A DNA stretch of 64,000 nt from Gonocerus acuteangulatus (Eukaryota; Arthropoda; Insecta; Hemiptera; Coreidae). Position 1 is the stretch's first letter; every line of letters starts with the position of its first letter. This document shows positions 54,717 through 64,000 of the stretch, piece by piece. The notes under the pieces are model-generated. The model was not told where the DNA came from, searched no databases, and saw only the letters and a program-made list of their open reading frames with translations. The DNA lies in the NCBI GenBank assembly GCA_946811695.1, contig OX328126.1, positions 10,178,746 to 10,242,745 of the forward strand, given 5' to 3'. The translations under genes were made by a program, and so were the position numbers.

Positions 54717-54944
54717 CATATAATATATAATATCTGTATTAATAGTGGTATACTGTATATTAGTCTTAGTTTTAGTGCAAATAGTTCTATTAGTATCTAA
54801 GTAACATGTTAGTTGTAAGCAATGACATAGGTTAAAAAAATAAAAAGAGTAGAGGTCATAAAAATTACAGTTGATTGTCATGCACTGTCATAAACACAAA
54901 ATTACAATCCCTCTCACGACATATACACGACTCTCTAGCACTAC

Positions 54945-55015
54945 ACTTCAGGGCGGTGAGGACCTAGATGTTTTCTGCCCTTAAACACCCAATCCATCCA
55001 TCCATCAACTGGAAG
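54945..55015 (+). repeat. GGTGAGGACCTAGA repeat, single copy
   Basis: GGTGAGGACCTAGATGTTTT, CTGCCCTTAAACACC and CAATCCATCCATCCAT. Two further copies in tandem lie at 55470-55610; probably a short dispersed element. Confidence 0.75.
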
Positions 55016-55049
55016 ACAACCGACTAAATCAATGAGGCAGAAACAAATG

Positions 55050-55462
55050 ATCTAAGAATCGCACCCCGCTCATGCAAAACAGCCAAAGCAATTGCATAGG
55101 AAGCCGGTGTTTATACCAAGTCTAGGAATATGCATGGATTACTGGAAAGATCAAAAAACATAGTGAGAAAAGAAGAAAAACCTCTTTCATCATAAAATGG
55201 ATTTCGCAGAAAGTGTTATCTTGAGGAGCGATTAACGGAGGAAAGTATTTTTATCTGATGAGAAAAAATTTGATTTGGGTGGACTTGGTGGTTTTCCTTT
55301 TCATGATTTAAGAAAAGTAGAACTTATATTACCCCGGCGGCATATGAGTGGAGGAAATGTTATGGTTTGGGCAAATATTAAGTTCATGAAGAAAGGCAAC
55401 TTGGTGTTTCTGTCTAAGAGAATAGATTCACATAAGTATTAAAACTTATTAGAAGAACAAAA
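55050..55462 (+). pseudogene. Tc3-like transposase fragment
   Basis: Frames show SCKTAKAIA and AGVYTKSRNMH (Paired-type HTH end), RSKNIVRKEEKP, then SDEKKFDLGGLGGFPFHDLR, LILPRRHMSGGNVMVWANI and RIDSHKY before a stop inside the frame. SDE carries the first catalytic Asp of the DDE nuclease and GGGxVMVW the typical block before the second Asp, which is not present. Several stops and shifts in the HTH part show it is dead. C. elegans Tc3-type relation is from the FSDEKKF...GGFxxYxHDLR wording. Confidence 0.85.
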
Positions 55463-55469
55463 AAACACG

Positions 55470-55612
55470 GTGGTGAGGACCTAGACGTTTTCTGCCCTTA
55501 AACACCAAATCCATCCATCCATTAAAGCTAGGCAAAAAAACACGGCGGTGAGGACCTAGACGTTTTCTGCCCTTAAACACCCAATCCATCCATCCATTAA
55601 AGCTAGGCAAAA
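55470..55612 (+). repeat. 75-bp tandem pair of the GGTGAGGACCTAGA repeat
   Basis: Two near-identical units ending CATTAAAGCTAGGCAAAAAA followed by CACGG(C/T)GGTGAGGACC, then an A run. Directly follows the Tc3 remnant. Confidence 0.85.
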
Positions 55613-56032
55613 AAAAAAAAAAAAAAGTGAGAATTACATGTATTGCTGACGTTTTTACGACCCTTGCGGAACAAATGCAGAGAATACTCCAGTCTCCATC
55701 AAGAGAAGATTGAACAAAGATTGTTCTTTCCGCTGTGAAATACTGGAATAACCAAGAAAATACTTGAACCGACAAGAAGAGTTTAGATCTTCCCCGTGGA
55801 AAATATATTCTTCTGAAGAGCCCCCCCCCCTATTAATAACTCTACCCCAGGAGAAGCACATAATACCAGCACATCCATCACACAGGTAGTGTTAGGAGTA
55901 CGCTCTTTTACAGCAAATTCACACTCACATTTTCTAAAGGGTTTTATTTTATTTCTCTAATTCGTGTAATATTTTAACAACAAATAAATGTCAAATTCTC
56001 TTCGTGAAACCTTTTAGTCGGAGATCTGGCAG
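55613..56032. other. Unassigned sequence
   Basis: No feature recognised. Confidence 0.45.
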
Positions 56033-57049
56033 CGCACTTTTCATGAAGTGTTTTATGCACCCTGAAATTTTGCTGTAATGTACCTCTTGGGTAGATAAGA
56101 AGCTAAATATGTGTTTCCTGGACATACCTTGGGGCACCAGGTACTGCGCATAGGGGAAAGGTGCAAAACAATATTGCCAAAAAGTAGAGTTTTATTCAGA
56201 AGCCAACTATTATTAATGAAAAAAATTGCAAATTAAGGTAATTTTAAAATTAATAATAAATAAGGCAGGCACTTTTAAGGGGGTTAATATCTAAATTTAA
56301 AAAAAGTACCTAGTTTTTATTTTTAATATTAAATTAAGAGCTTTATTCACGCTGCGATTTAAACAGCGTCTTCAATAAACATATTTGAAAATAATTACAC
56401 ACTTTTGTGGGGTTTAATTATCAGGAAACATGAAAATAAATGTTGCCTATGATAGACTGCAATACACTGCGCTTAACCGTAAGAGTGAATGAGAGCACCG
56501 CGCAGTTGTGGTTATTCTCTGCCCTCTCATTGGTTCTTGCTCATAAGATCTTGTACAGCTGTCCCGGTTTAAATGGCAGAGCGAATAAAACTCTCATTTA
56601 ATATGAGAATTTGTTTTTTTATTTTTTTTTTATTTTTTTTTTTTTTACTGTTTTGTTCAATTTATACATAGCATATATCTGTATCAACTAACTTGCTTAT
56701 TGTACTTACATGGCTTGTGCAGATTTCAAATAAAGAAATTAATAAAAAAAAAAAAATAATAAAAAAATATGAGAATAAAAACAATTAAGTTTTTTTTTAC
56801 GTGTTATACCCCTCAAAAGTGTCTGCCATATTTATTTTTCATTGTAAAATTGTCTTGATTTTACACTAAAGATAGTTGGCTTCTGATTAAAACTCTATTT
56901 TTGGGAAATATTTTTTTGTACCTTTCCCCTATGCGCAGTACCTGGTGTTCCAAGGTATGTCCAGGAAACGCATATTTACCTTCTTATCTACCTAAGAGGT
57001 ATATTATAGCAAAATTTCAGGGTGCATAAAACACTTCATGAACCGTGCG
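56033..57049. mobile_element. ~1-kb element with ~280-bp terminal inverted repeats
   Basis: Left CGCACTTTTCATGAAGTGTT and right inverse CGCACGGTTCATGAAGTGTT; arms contain CACCCTGAAATTTTGCT, GGACATACCTTGG, TACTGCGCATAGGGGAAAGG, GCCAACTAT and GGCAG(G/A)CACTTTT. Arms differ by a moderate number of substitutions, so it is fairly old. A Jockey-type LINE 3' end is inserted in the middle (56645-56755). No clear target duplication. Confidence 0.85.
56645..56755 (+). mobile_element. Jockey-like LINE 3' end
   Basis: TATCTGTATCAACTAACTTG and GCAGATTTCAAATAAAGAAA match the 3' end of 42345-42693, followed by an A run. Confidence 0.8.
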
Positions 57050-57203
57050 GTTACTGGCTCTCGGACTATTTTAGTTTTATCATGAAGATTAGATAGTTAG
57101 CCGTCGAGGTGATAAGTAAAGATGGAATGGTTGGGATTCGGCTAAATAAACCTCAATATGATTTTTTTTTTTTTTTTTTTAATAAAAAATCTATATTTTG
57201 GAC

Positions 57204-57234
57204 GTTTCGGCTACTCATTGGTAGCCTTCTTCAG
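57204..57234 (-). ncRNA. Hammerhead-ribozyme-like core
   Basis: Minus strand CTGAAGA, stem II GGCTACC/GGTAGCC-like pairing (AGGCTACCAATGAGTAGCC), then GAAACGTCC. All invariant boxes present. Confidence 0.55.
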
Positions 57235-57773
57235 GTAAAATGACAAGAAAAACAGAAATTAATACAAAAAAAAAGTTTATAATTGAGATAAGTAACAGAA
57301 ATATAAATACACTTAACTTACTATAAAAGAACAATTTGGTCTTAAATTCATAGAATGAGTAGAATGAAAATCAAAAGAAACATAACAAAAAGAAGAAAAA
57401 ATGCTATTATATTGAAGTTTAGGTAAATTGGTGCTAATAGTAAGATTAATTAATTAATACAAACAAATAAGATAAGGTTATAACAAACAAATAAGGCTCT
57501 TCCTCTGCCTCCAGGCATTTCCATAGGTATGTAGTATCTTATTTCTTTGTTATAATTAATTAATGTTACTATTAGCACCTATTTACCTAAACTTCAATAT
57601 AATAGCCTTTTTTCTTCTTTTTGTTATGTTTCTTTTGATTTTCATTCTACTCATTCTATGAATTTAAGACCAAATTGTTCTTTTATAGTAAGTTAAGTGT
57701 ATTTATAGTTCTGTTACTTATCTCAATTATAAACTTTTTTTTGTATTAATTTCTGTTTTTCTGGTCATTTTAG

Positions 57774-57804
57774 TTGACGAAGGCTACCAATGAGTAGCCG
57801 AAAC
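57774..57804 (+). ncRNA. Hammerhead-like core with mutated C3
   Basis: TTGACGA in place of CTGACGA, stem II as in the partner arm, then GAAAC. C3 is invariant in active hammerheads, so this copy is expected to be inactive. Confidence 0.5.
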
Positions 57805-57894
57805 TTCCAAAATATAGATTTTTTATTAAAAAAAAAAAAAAATCATACTGAGGTTTCTTTAGCCGAATCCCAACCATTCCATCTTTAGTTATTT

Positions 57895-58262
57895 TAGTTT
57901 AACATTTACGACTAGTAACTTGTAGTTTAACATTTACGACTAGTAACTTGTAGTTTAACATTTACGACTAGTAACTTGTAGTTTAACATTTACGACTAGT
58001 AACTTGTAGTTTAACATTTACGACTAGTAACTTGTAGTTTAACATTTACGACTAGTAACTTGTAGTTTAACATTTACGACTAGTAACTTGTAGTTTATCA
58101 TTTACGACTAGTAACTTGTAGTTTAACATTTACGACTTGTAACTTGTAGTTTAACATTTACGACTAGTAACTTGTAGTTTAACATTTACGACTAGTAACT
58201 TGTAGTTTAACATTTACGACTAGTAACTTGTAGTTTAACATTTACGACTAGTAACTTGTAGT
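57895..58262. repeat. 28-bp satellite, thirteen copies
   Basis: AGTTTAACATTTACGACTAG plus TAACTTGT, nearly invariant. Continues without a gap into the 49-bp array. Confidence 0.96.
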
Positions 58263-58792
58263 TGAGTAGTTACATTGCATAACTACAAATTAGGAATTAG
58301 TAACTTGTAGTTGAGTAGTTACATTGCATAACTACAAATTAGGAATTAGTAACTTGTAGTTGAGTAGTTACATTGCATAACTACAAATTAGGAATTAGTA
58401 ACTTGTAGTTGAGTAGTTACATTGCATAACTACAAATTAGGAATTAGTAACTTGTAGTTGAGTAGTTACATTGCATAACTACAAATTAGGAATTAGGAAC
58501 TTGTAGTTGAGTAGTTACATTGCATAACTACAAATTAGGAATTAGTAACTTGTAGTTGAGTAGTTACATTGCATAACTACAAATTAGGAATTAGTAACTT
58601 GTAGTTGAGTAGTTACATTGCATAACTACAAATTAGGAATTAGTAACTTGTAGTTGAGTAGTTACATTGCATAACTACAAATTAGGAATTAGTAACTTGT
58701 AGTTGAGTAGTTACATTGCATAACTACAAATTAGGAATTAGTAACTTGTAGTTGAGTAGTTACATTGCATAACTACAAATTAGGAATTAGTA
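58260..58792. repeat. 49-bp satellite, eleven copies
   Basis: AGTTGAGTAGTTACATTGCA, TAACTACAAATTAGGAATTA, GTAACTTGT. The end TAGTAACTTGTAGTT is common with the 28-bp unit, and each unit contains the inverted pair GTAGTTA/TAACTAC. Confidence 0.96.
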
Positions 58793-58982
58793 GTTTCATG
58801 CAAACATTTACTTCTTTTAAACTTTTAGTTAGTAATTGAACTTTTCTAGTACTAACTACAAAATGCGAAAACGTAAACGTAGTAGTAACTGTAGGTGATG
58901 ACAGTAGCTAACTGCTTTTTTACAAGAAGTATTTATCAACTTTATTGACTTCCGGGTTAATTTTTATGTTACATTATTTAAC
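58793..58982. other. Unassigned sequence
   Basis: GTAATTGAACTTTTCTAGTACTAACTAC-type sequence near 58830 resembles the left flank of the hAT MITE at 45967 (TTTTCAGGTACTAACTAC). Otherwise nothing. Confidence 0.45.
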
Positions 58983-59076
58983 GCCATAAAATAACTATTT
59001 ATCTGCCGTGACGAAGCATGGGTATTCAACTAGTAACTATTTATCTGCCGTGACGAAGCACGGGTATTCAGCTAGT
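58983..59076 (+). mobile_element. Two Helitron 3' ends in tandem
   Basis: CTGCCGTGACGAAGCA(T/C)GGG then TATTCA(A/G)CTAG occurs at about 59010-59033 and 59048-59075, the second following the first with only its last ~40 bp. Family of H1-H7. Confidence 0.85.
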
Positions 59077-59554
59077 ACACACAGGAAATAACCTTCTTAA
59101 TAAAGTTTGTAGGTGTCATAGTGTTTAATTTATTTTTTTTTTAAAATTCCCTCACGCAGGAGCTGCGTAACTAAGCACTTTCCTCAGAATTGTGTAGTAT
59201 CGAGTGCATTCCTGAATAATTTGCTTAAAATAACCTATATAGATAATTAAAATAAAAACATTAATAGTTCTACTCTTTTACATTTGTTATGAGCAGCTGT
59301 TTCAATTATTAATTTTGTAATTAATTTCCTTACAGAGTTTTGTGTATTCGGGGCACTACACTACGTAATAAATACACAAAGCTTCACATTTCGATCTATT
59401 GATCTTGATGAGTTTCATGAACCTACGTTTGGCGGGAGAAGTCAATTCAAACATAGTACAAAGTAACCCCCCCCCCTCTCTTCCAAAAGACCGATTTGGT
59501 TCATTTTCACAAAACTTCTTTCTTATTAGATAGACAGGACGTATACAGAGTTTC

Positions 59555-59704
59555 ACAGGTGTTGGGTGCTGGTTGGTGAAGGTTCATCATTTTGATGTTG
59601 TTGTCAACAGGCACTGATGATGAGATTGAATCTCGAAAGCGCTTTGTGAAATAAAAAATTTTCTAACTAGTGAAGGTCGGCCTAATTATTCATCCACATT
59701 ATAA
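59555..59704 (+). mobile_element. 150-bp hammerhead-bearing insertion
   Basis: AGAGTTTC at 59547-59554 and 59705-59712 flanks a segment absent from other HINE copies at this point (they read straight through GTATACCGCGTTTCGTTAC). The insert holds the core at 59614-59639. Compatible with a short Penelope-like terminal unit or retrozyme-type element. Confidence 0.75.
59614..59639 (+). ncRNA. Hammerhead-ribozyme-like core
   Basis: CTGATGA, stem II GAGAT-TGA-ATCTC (perfect 5 bp), GAAA, then GCGCTTTGTG. Canonical core in a recent-looking insertion. Confidence 0.6.
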
Positions 59705-60067
59705 AGAGTTTCGTTACAATACAACAGATATTACGACCGGAATAAGGAAATTAGTAATTTCTGTCCGGAGTAACCCCCCCCCCCCCTTCAAGTCAACATA
59801 CTTAGTTTATTTTTACAAAAAAAAAAAAAAAAAAAAAAAATCTCTTCAGTTGACCACAACGAATACCGAGTTTCGTTGAAATATAACAAAAATTACGGCT
59901 GGTAGTGACAAATAACTACTTTGGCTCCGGAGTAAACCCCCTTCAGATGGACCGATTTTGTTGGTTAACGAACTCGTTCAATCGTTTGATTGGGGAATAC
60001 TACATACCAAGTTTCGTGGGGAAGAAACAAAAACTGTGGCCTGTATCGTGTTAACGCAGACTATACA

Positions 60068-60128
<61 letters not shown>

Positions 60129-60329
60129 AGCGGGGGTCAGTTTCGGTTTCTACTTGGTAGGATCGATAAAGTTTCGAAGAATTTTTTCAAAAATTCCCTC
60201 ATGAGTGCAACCTCAATAGCTACTTTCCTTCAGAGGAAAGTGCTAAAAGAAGAATGATGATTATTTTTAAAATAATTATTTAGTGATAAAAATTAACTTG
60301 CAGCCTTAATGAAAAAAAAAATACCAATT

Positions 60330-60869
60330 TTATACAGGAATGGACTCACAAAACCGACAATAAATTAAGAAATATCAAACATTACATTCTAAATTAGGAA
60401 TCATCCAACCGAGACAATCGTCGTGAAGAAGTTGTACTTGCAAGATTGAGGATCGGGCACACACGGCTAACTCATGATTACCTGATGACCAAAACTGAAA
60501 AACCAATCTGTACAATATGTAACAGTGACCTAACCGTACAACATATCTTAACTGGCTGCCAATCACGACTTAATTTGGACATTCCTCACGACATGTCAGA
60601 ACTCCTTGGAGATGGCAGCCCTCATATTGACAAGATACTCTCACACCTAAAAGACACCAACATATTTGACAAAATATTAAATAAAATAAAATAGAAAGAA
60701 CATAAAGGTGGACCAAACAGCTCTTCCAAAAGAAGACATTTTTTTCCCCTCCCAACTGATTGCACTATTTCTAAATCCAGCTTAATTTTTTGAATCGGCA
60801 TTGCTTTGATGATGCACAACTAACCTTGAATTAAACCAGCTGGCTGTATAATTAGATTTATACATAAAA
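60330..60869 (+). mobile_element. LINE 3' end
   Basis: ORF2 end (60407-60694) followed by ~170 bp of non-coding sequence with no clear A tail before Helitron H7 starts. Confidence 0.75.
60407..60694 (+). pseudogene. LINE ORF2 C-terminus
   Basis: NRREEVVLARLRIGHTRLTH, then CX2C-X7-H-X4-C (CTICN...LTVQHILTGC) and GDGSPHIDKIL, ending with stop at 60692-60694. About 95 codons, uninterrupted. Closest in wording to 28772-29032. Confidence 0.87.
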
Positions 60870-62030
60870 CTAGCTGAATACCCGTGCTTCGTCACGGCAG
60901 ATAAGTAGTTATTTTATTGCGTTAAATAATGTTTTATTAAAATTACGTTACTATACAATTCTGTGCAGTTTATTATAGCACTGTTCCCGTCATACTATAT
61001 TTTATTCAATGGGCGTTAAAATTTAAAAGTTTATGTTTCCAAGAAGTCATATGGTAACACCCATTATATTTACGAGCATTACCAAGGTTATAGGCGAGGA
61101 GGCTGTGCAAGGGTTCCGGATATTATTACCTCGCCTGGAAAACCTAAGGATATGCCATACATCACGGTTTGACCGGGACTGTCCCGGTATTTTGCAATTG
61201 TTTCGGTGTCCCACCCAGTTTTATCAATGTCCCGGAAAAGGCTGTAAGATGTAAAAAGTAATGAATTCATGTTTATAAGAATCTTTTTTAAATCGGTTAC
61301 TTTTCTACAATTAACATTTTTACTACTGCTCACAGTGTCAAAGAAATGAGAAGTAATCTAACTGTAAAACGCTGGAACTACCTGCACAGCGCTGCCAGCT
61401 GCCAGACACTACTATTTGGCTGAGAGATTGTTTTAAGAAAATCAAGTAGCAAAAAAAGTTCCCTTCTTATTTTTAAGCTTTGGGTAGACTAACAGTTTAG
61501 GATTCCCCCTTCCCGTTAGTTGCTAGGCTTAAAACTCACCAACCATTTTGCTTATAATTTGTACTCTTTTTATCCCCCCCCCCTGGTATGTCCATCCCAT
61601 ATTAATGTGTCTCGGTTTAACTCTCCAAAAATATGGCAAGCCTATCTGACGGGGACAGGCAGAAAAGAAACGCAATTAAAACTCTATAAGGGACAGTTAA
61701 TTTCTAGTAATTCAAGGTCTGCCATCATAGTGGAAATTAACCTCAATTAGAAATAAAACTATGAGATAGATAATGTAAGGTAACAGCTGTTCTTTATCGT
61801 CCTAGCAACGCAGGCTGCCTAGGCTTGCCTTCTCTAACCAACTCAAACTTTAAACCCCCCTAAAAATGCTTAAAAATACGAATATCAAAAAATCCTCTCT
61901 TACTGAGTGCCTATGTTATATAGGGAGTGTCCATGCAAAATTTCAAAATTTTCTGTCGAGCGGTTTGGGCTGGGCGTTGATAGATGATTGAGTGAGTGAG
62001 TGAGTGAGTGGTATTTGACAAATATATAGA
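60870..62030 (-). mobile_element. Helitron H7, 1161 bp
   Basis: CTAG and hairpin at the left (CCCGTGCTTCGTCACGG intact), 5' TC at 62029-62030. Near-identical by eye to H6 over its whole length including the GACCGGGACTGTCCCGG segment, so both were copied recently from one source. Confidence 0.9.
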
Positions 62031-62276
62031 TTGAAATTCCTAGGATTGTATATATGTACTAATTAACATAACTGTATATGTATATAGTATTTATTGTATA
62101 ATTGTAATAATAATTGTATTAGGCCTTAGTTATATAGAATGTATATATATAGACAATAACGTAATATAATGTAGTAATATATACATGATGTAAGTATAGA
62201 CAATTATGTAATTTAATATAATGTAATAATGTATAAACGATATAAATATATAGACAATAATGTAATATAATATAAT
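62031..62276. repeat. TA-rich low-complexity DNA
   Basis: Imperfect repeats of TAATATAATGTAAT and TATAGACAATAATGT; continues beyond the hAT-like insertion at 63531. Confidence 0.7.
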
Positions 62277-62284
62277 GTAATGAT

Positions 62285-63522
62285 TAGGGACCGGATTCTT
62301 AGGTTTTCACCTATTTTTTTCCTTTCTCCTAAACATGATATTGATCGGTTTTTTATGCGATTCGCGTCTTGTATTATCGTTCATGCAAATTTGGAAGAAC
62401 CTAAAAAAACCTATTCAGGATGATATGACCTAAAATCACCTAAATAGCGATGTGTTGACCTAGACTGATCTAATCTTTAAAATAGAAAATAGAATTCAAT
62501 GAACTCATTTCCTCCATCAAACAAATTTTCTTAATAGCATCTTCCCGGGTTCAGGGAAATTTTACTAGGCGTGTCACTTCCCTCAAAATCTCATTTGAAT
62601 TGTCAACACTGGAGCTATAAGATGCGATAAAATACCCTCTTATATCTTGTCATGTAAACCGGCGCATCCTTATCTTTCTCTGCTTTCAAGACAGTTCTCT
62701 CAGACAACAGGAAGAATTTCACCGTCGAAAACCTAGGCATCTATATGGTAGTTTACTGTAACAAGGGTTAATACCTATTTTAGTTTCATATTTTCCCTTA
62801 TAAATTTTTCCAAGATTTAATTATTTGGTTTCTAACATAGTTAAGTACCTTTCTATAGGCAGTTAAATTCTTCCTCATGCTCTTTAGAAGTTGAAACTCT
62901 TCAGTAGAGAAACTTAAAATGTCCTTCACATATTCATTTTGATTGTTTTTTTTATGTTCTTATTTATTTTTGTTATTAATGTAGGTTTCATGAAATAATT
63001 TAATTTATTTTTCTTTTTTTAGACATTGCTTTATTTCTGAAATGCATTTTATTTATATAAATTTCATTCACTTTGTTTTTTAAATAAATATTTTATTGAA
63101 TATTCGGACTACTTATTCTTGTTTTTAAAAAAATAACTTATTTTTCCGTTTTATTTTTATTTGCTTATTTTTTTCCTTCTCAATATACAATTCTATAAAA
63201 TAAGATTATTTGTTGTTTATTTTTATGTCACTATTTATAGGCATATTAATTAATCAATGATAAATTAATCGAAATTATTAATGATAAATTATAATAGGTT
63301 GGACTTATTTTTTGAATCTATTGAATCATTTTTATCATCTAAAAAAACCTAAAATGGGGTTTTAAACAAAACCTAAAAAGACCTATTTTTGAAACTATTC
63401 AAACATTTTTATCACCTAAAAAAACCTAAAATGGATTTTCCAATAAAAACCTAAAAAGACCTATTATGCCCGTAGCAAAAACCTAATTGGGTGCTTATTT
63501 TATCCTAAAAATCCGGTCCCTA
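62285..63522. mobile_element. 1238-bp hAT-like element
   Basis: Perfect 8-bp duplication GTAATGAT at 62277-62284 and 63523-63530. Ends TAGGGACCGGATTCTTAGG and inverse TAGGGACCGGATTTTTAGG. Subterminal AAAACCTA / TAGGTTTT motifs cluster on both sides (about 62300-62470 and 63340-63500), a likely binding-site arrangement. No transposase frame recognised in the AT-rich middle. Confidence 0.92.
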
Positions 63523-63562
63523 GTAATGATATGTACACAATGTTAACATGTAGAAAATAATG

Positions 63563-63566
<4 letters not shown>

Positions 63567-63653
<87 letters not shown>
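63567..63653. repeat. (AT)n microsatellite
   Basis: AT run with one TTT interruption. Confidence 0.95.
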
Positions 63654-63655
<2 letters not shown>

Positions 63656-64000
63656 GTAAGGTGTACAAAAAAAAAATAACACAAAAAAAAAATAAAAACA
63701 AAAAAAAAAATCACAATACATTGATAAACAACTCATATACACATGAATGAAGGTCAGATAATACTATCAAAGGAATTCATTCATTCATAAAGATTATAGA
63801 TGAATGATAGACCTAGATGAGATTCATTGACTAAATATCAGAGACAGGCCGACGAGACAATAGCTACGCTATTAACAATCAGGCACAATCATAGCTCATA
63901 CTAAAGGGAGAGTATTGATCTGACGTCATCCTCAATGCAATACACACTTCACGGGTAATTAACTACTGCATATGGCAGTTATTGCTTCTGGCACATAACT
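63654..64000. other. Unassigned sequence
   Basis: Starts with A-rich runs; nothing recognised to the window end. Confidence 0.45.

Larger units (their letters stand above)
57117..57888. mobile_element. Inverted pair of Penelope-like terminal repeats
   Basis: Left arm from AAAGATGGAATGGTTGGGAT to about 57490; right arm, its inverse, from about 57515 to CCAACCATTCCATCTTT at 57888. Arms are ~370 bp and include hammerhead-like cores at 57204-57234 (minus) and 57774-57804 (plus). A third, solo copy is at 24600-25032. Inverted terminal repeats with hammerhead motifs are known from Penelope-like elements; no RT or GIY-YIG frame is present, so the class is inferred. Confidence 0.7.
59146..60248 (+). 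mobile_element. HINE-like element copy 7, most diverged
   Basis: CCTCACGCAGGAGCTGCGTA start, GGAGTAACCCCC units, CGTGTTAACGCAGAC, (AT)n 60067-60122, AGCGGGGGTCAG, and an altered hairpin TACTTTCCTTCAGAGGAAAG. A 150-bp hammerhead-bearing insertion lies inside (59555-59704). Confidence 0.72.

Overview
This window is repeat-dominated nuclear DNA of a metazoan, most probably an arthropod. The host guess rests on its transposon families (Jockey-like and RNase H-bearing LINEs, hAT, Tc3-like, mariner and pogo/Tigger DNA elements, Helitrons and Helentron-like elements) and on its many long (AT)n tracts; the species cannot be named. I see no intact protein-coding gene, rRNA, convincing functional tRNA or CRISPR array. 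Nearly every long open frame is either a tandem repeat whose unit lacks stops, an (AT)n tract read as Tyr-Ile, or a decayed transposon fragment. Layout 0-20 kb: Helitron and LINE debris, then a tandem duplication (about 2463-5480) carrying a 72-bp and a 129-bp minisatellite in reciprocal copy number; a 19-bp array; tRNA-derived SINEs; the first two copies of a ~1.2 kb family with Helentron-associated (HINE/DINE-like) architecture (8183-9380 and 14941-16331), the second carrying a 252-bp perfect palindrome; an 80-bp satellite made from the end of a LINE reading frame; TTA/TAA-flanked Harbinger-like MITEs; a 60-bp minisatellite; and an 899-bp long-TIR element with an 8-bp target duplication. Layout 20-40 kb: an inverted HINE copy; a Helitron (22469-23901) that keeps the two ends of its Rep/helicase frame; hammerhead-ribozyme-like motifs; an RTE-like LINE end; a hAT foldback; a hAT MITE; a ~140-bp array with a five-unit higher order; and head-to-tail non-autonomous Helitrons. 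Layout 40-64 kb: 29-bp and 70-bp arrays; a Jockey reverse-transcriptase remnant; a hAT foldback split by a pogo/Tigger remnant; further SINE, HINE and palindrome copies; a hAT element inserted into an (AT)n tract with its dimerisation domain still readable; an RNase H-bearing LINE; mariner and Tc3 remnants; a penelope-like inverted repeat with hammerhead motifs; paired 28-bp and 49-bp arrays; and a 1.2 kb hAT-like element near the right end. The most interesting signals are (1) two diverged ~250-bp palindromes at the (AT)n slot of two HINE copies, each with near-perfect arms although the copies differ from one another; (2) seven hammerhead-type cores (CTGANGA, stem II, GAAA) in several contexts, one inside a 150-bp insertion with an 8-bp target duplication; and (3) tandem Helitrons with exact terminus-to-terminus junctions. 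Boundaries were read by eye; those stated with target-site duplications are exact, the others are good to roughly ten bases.
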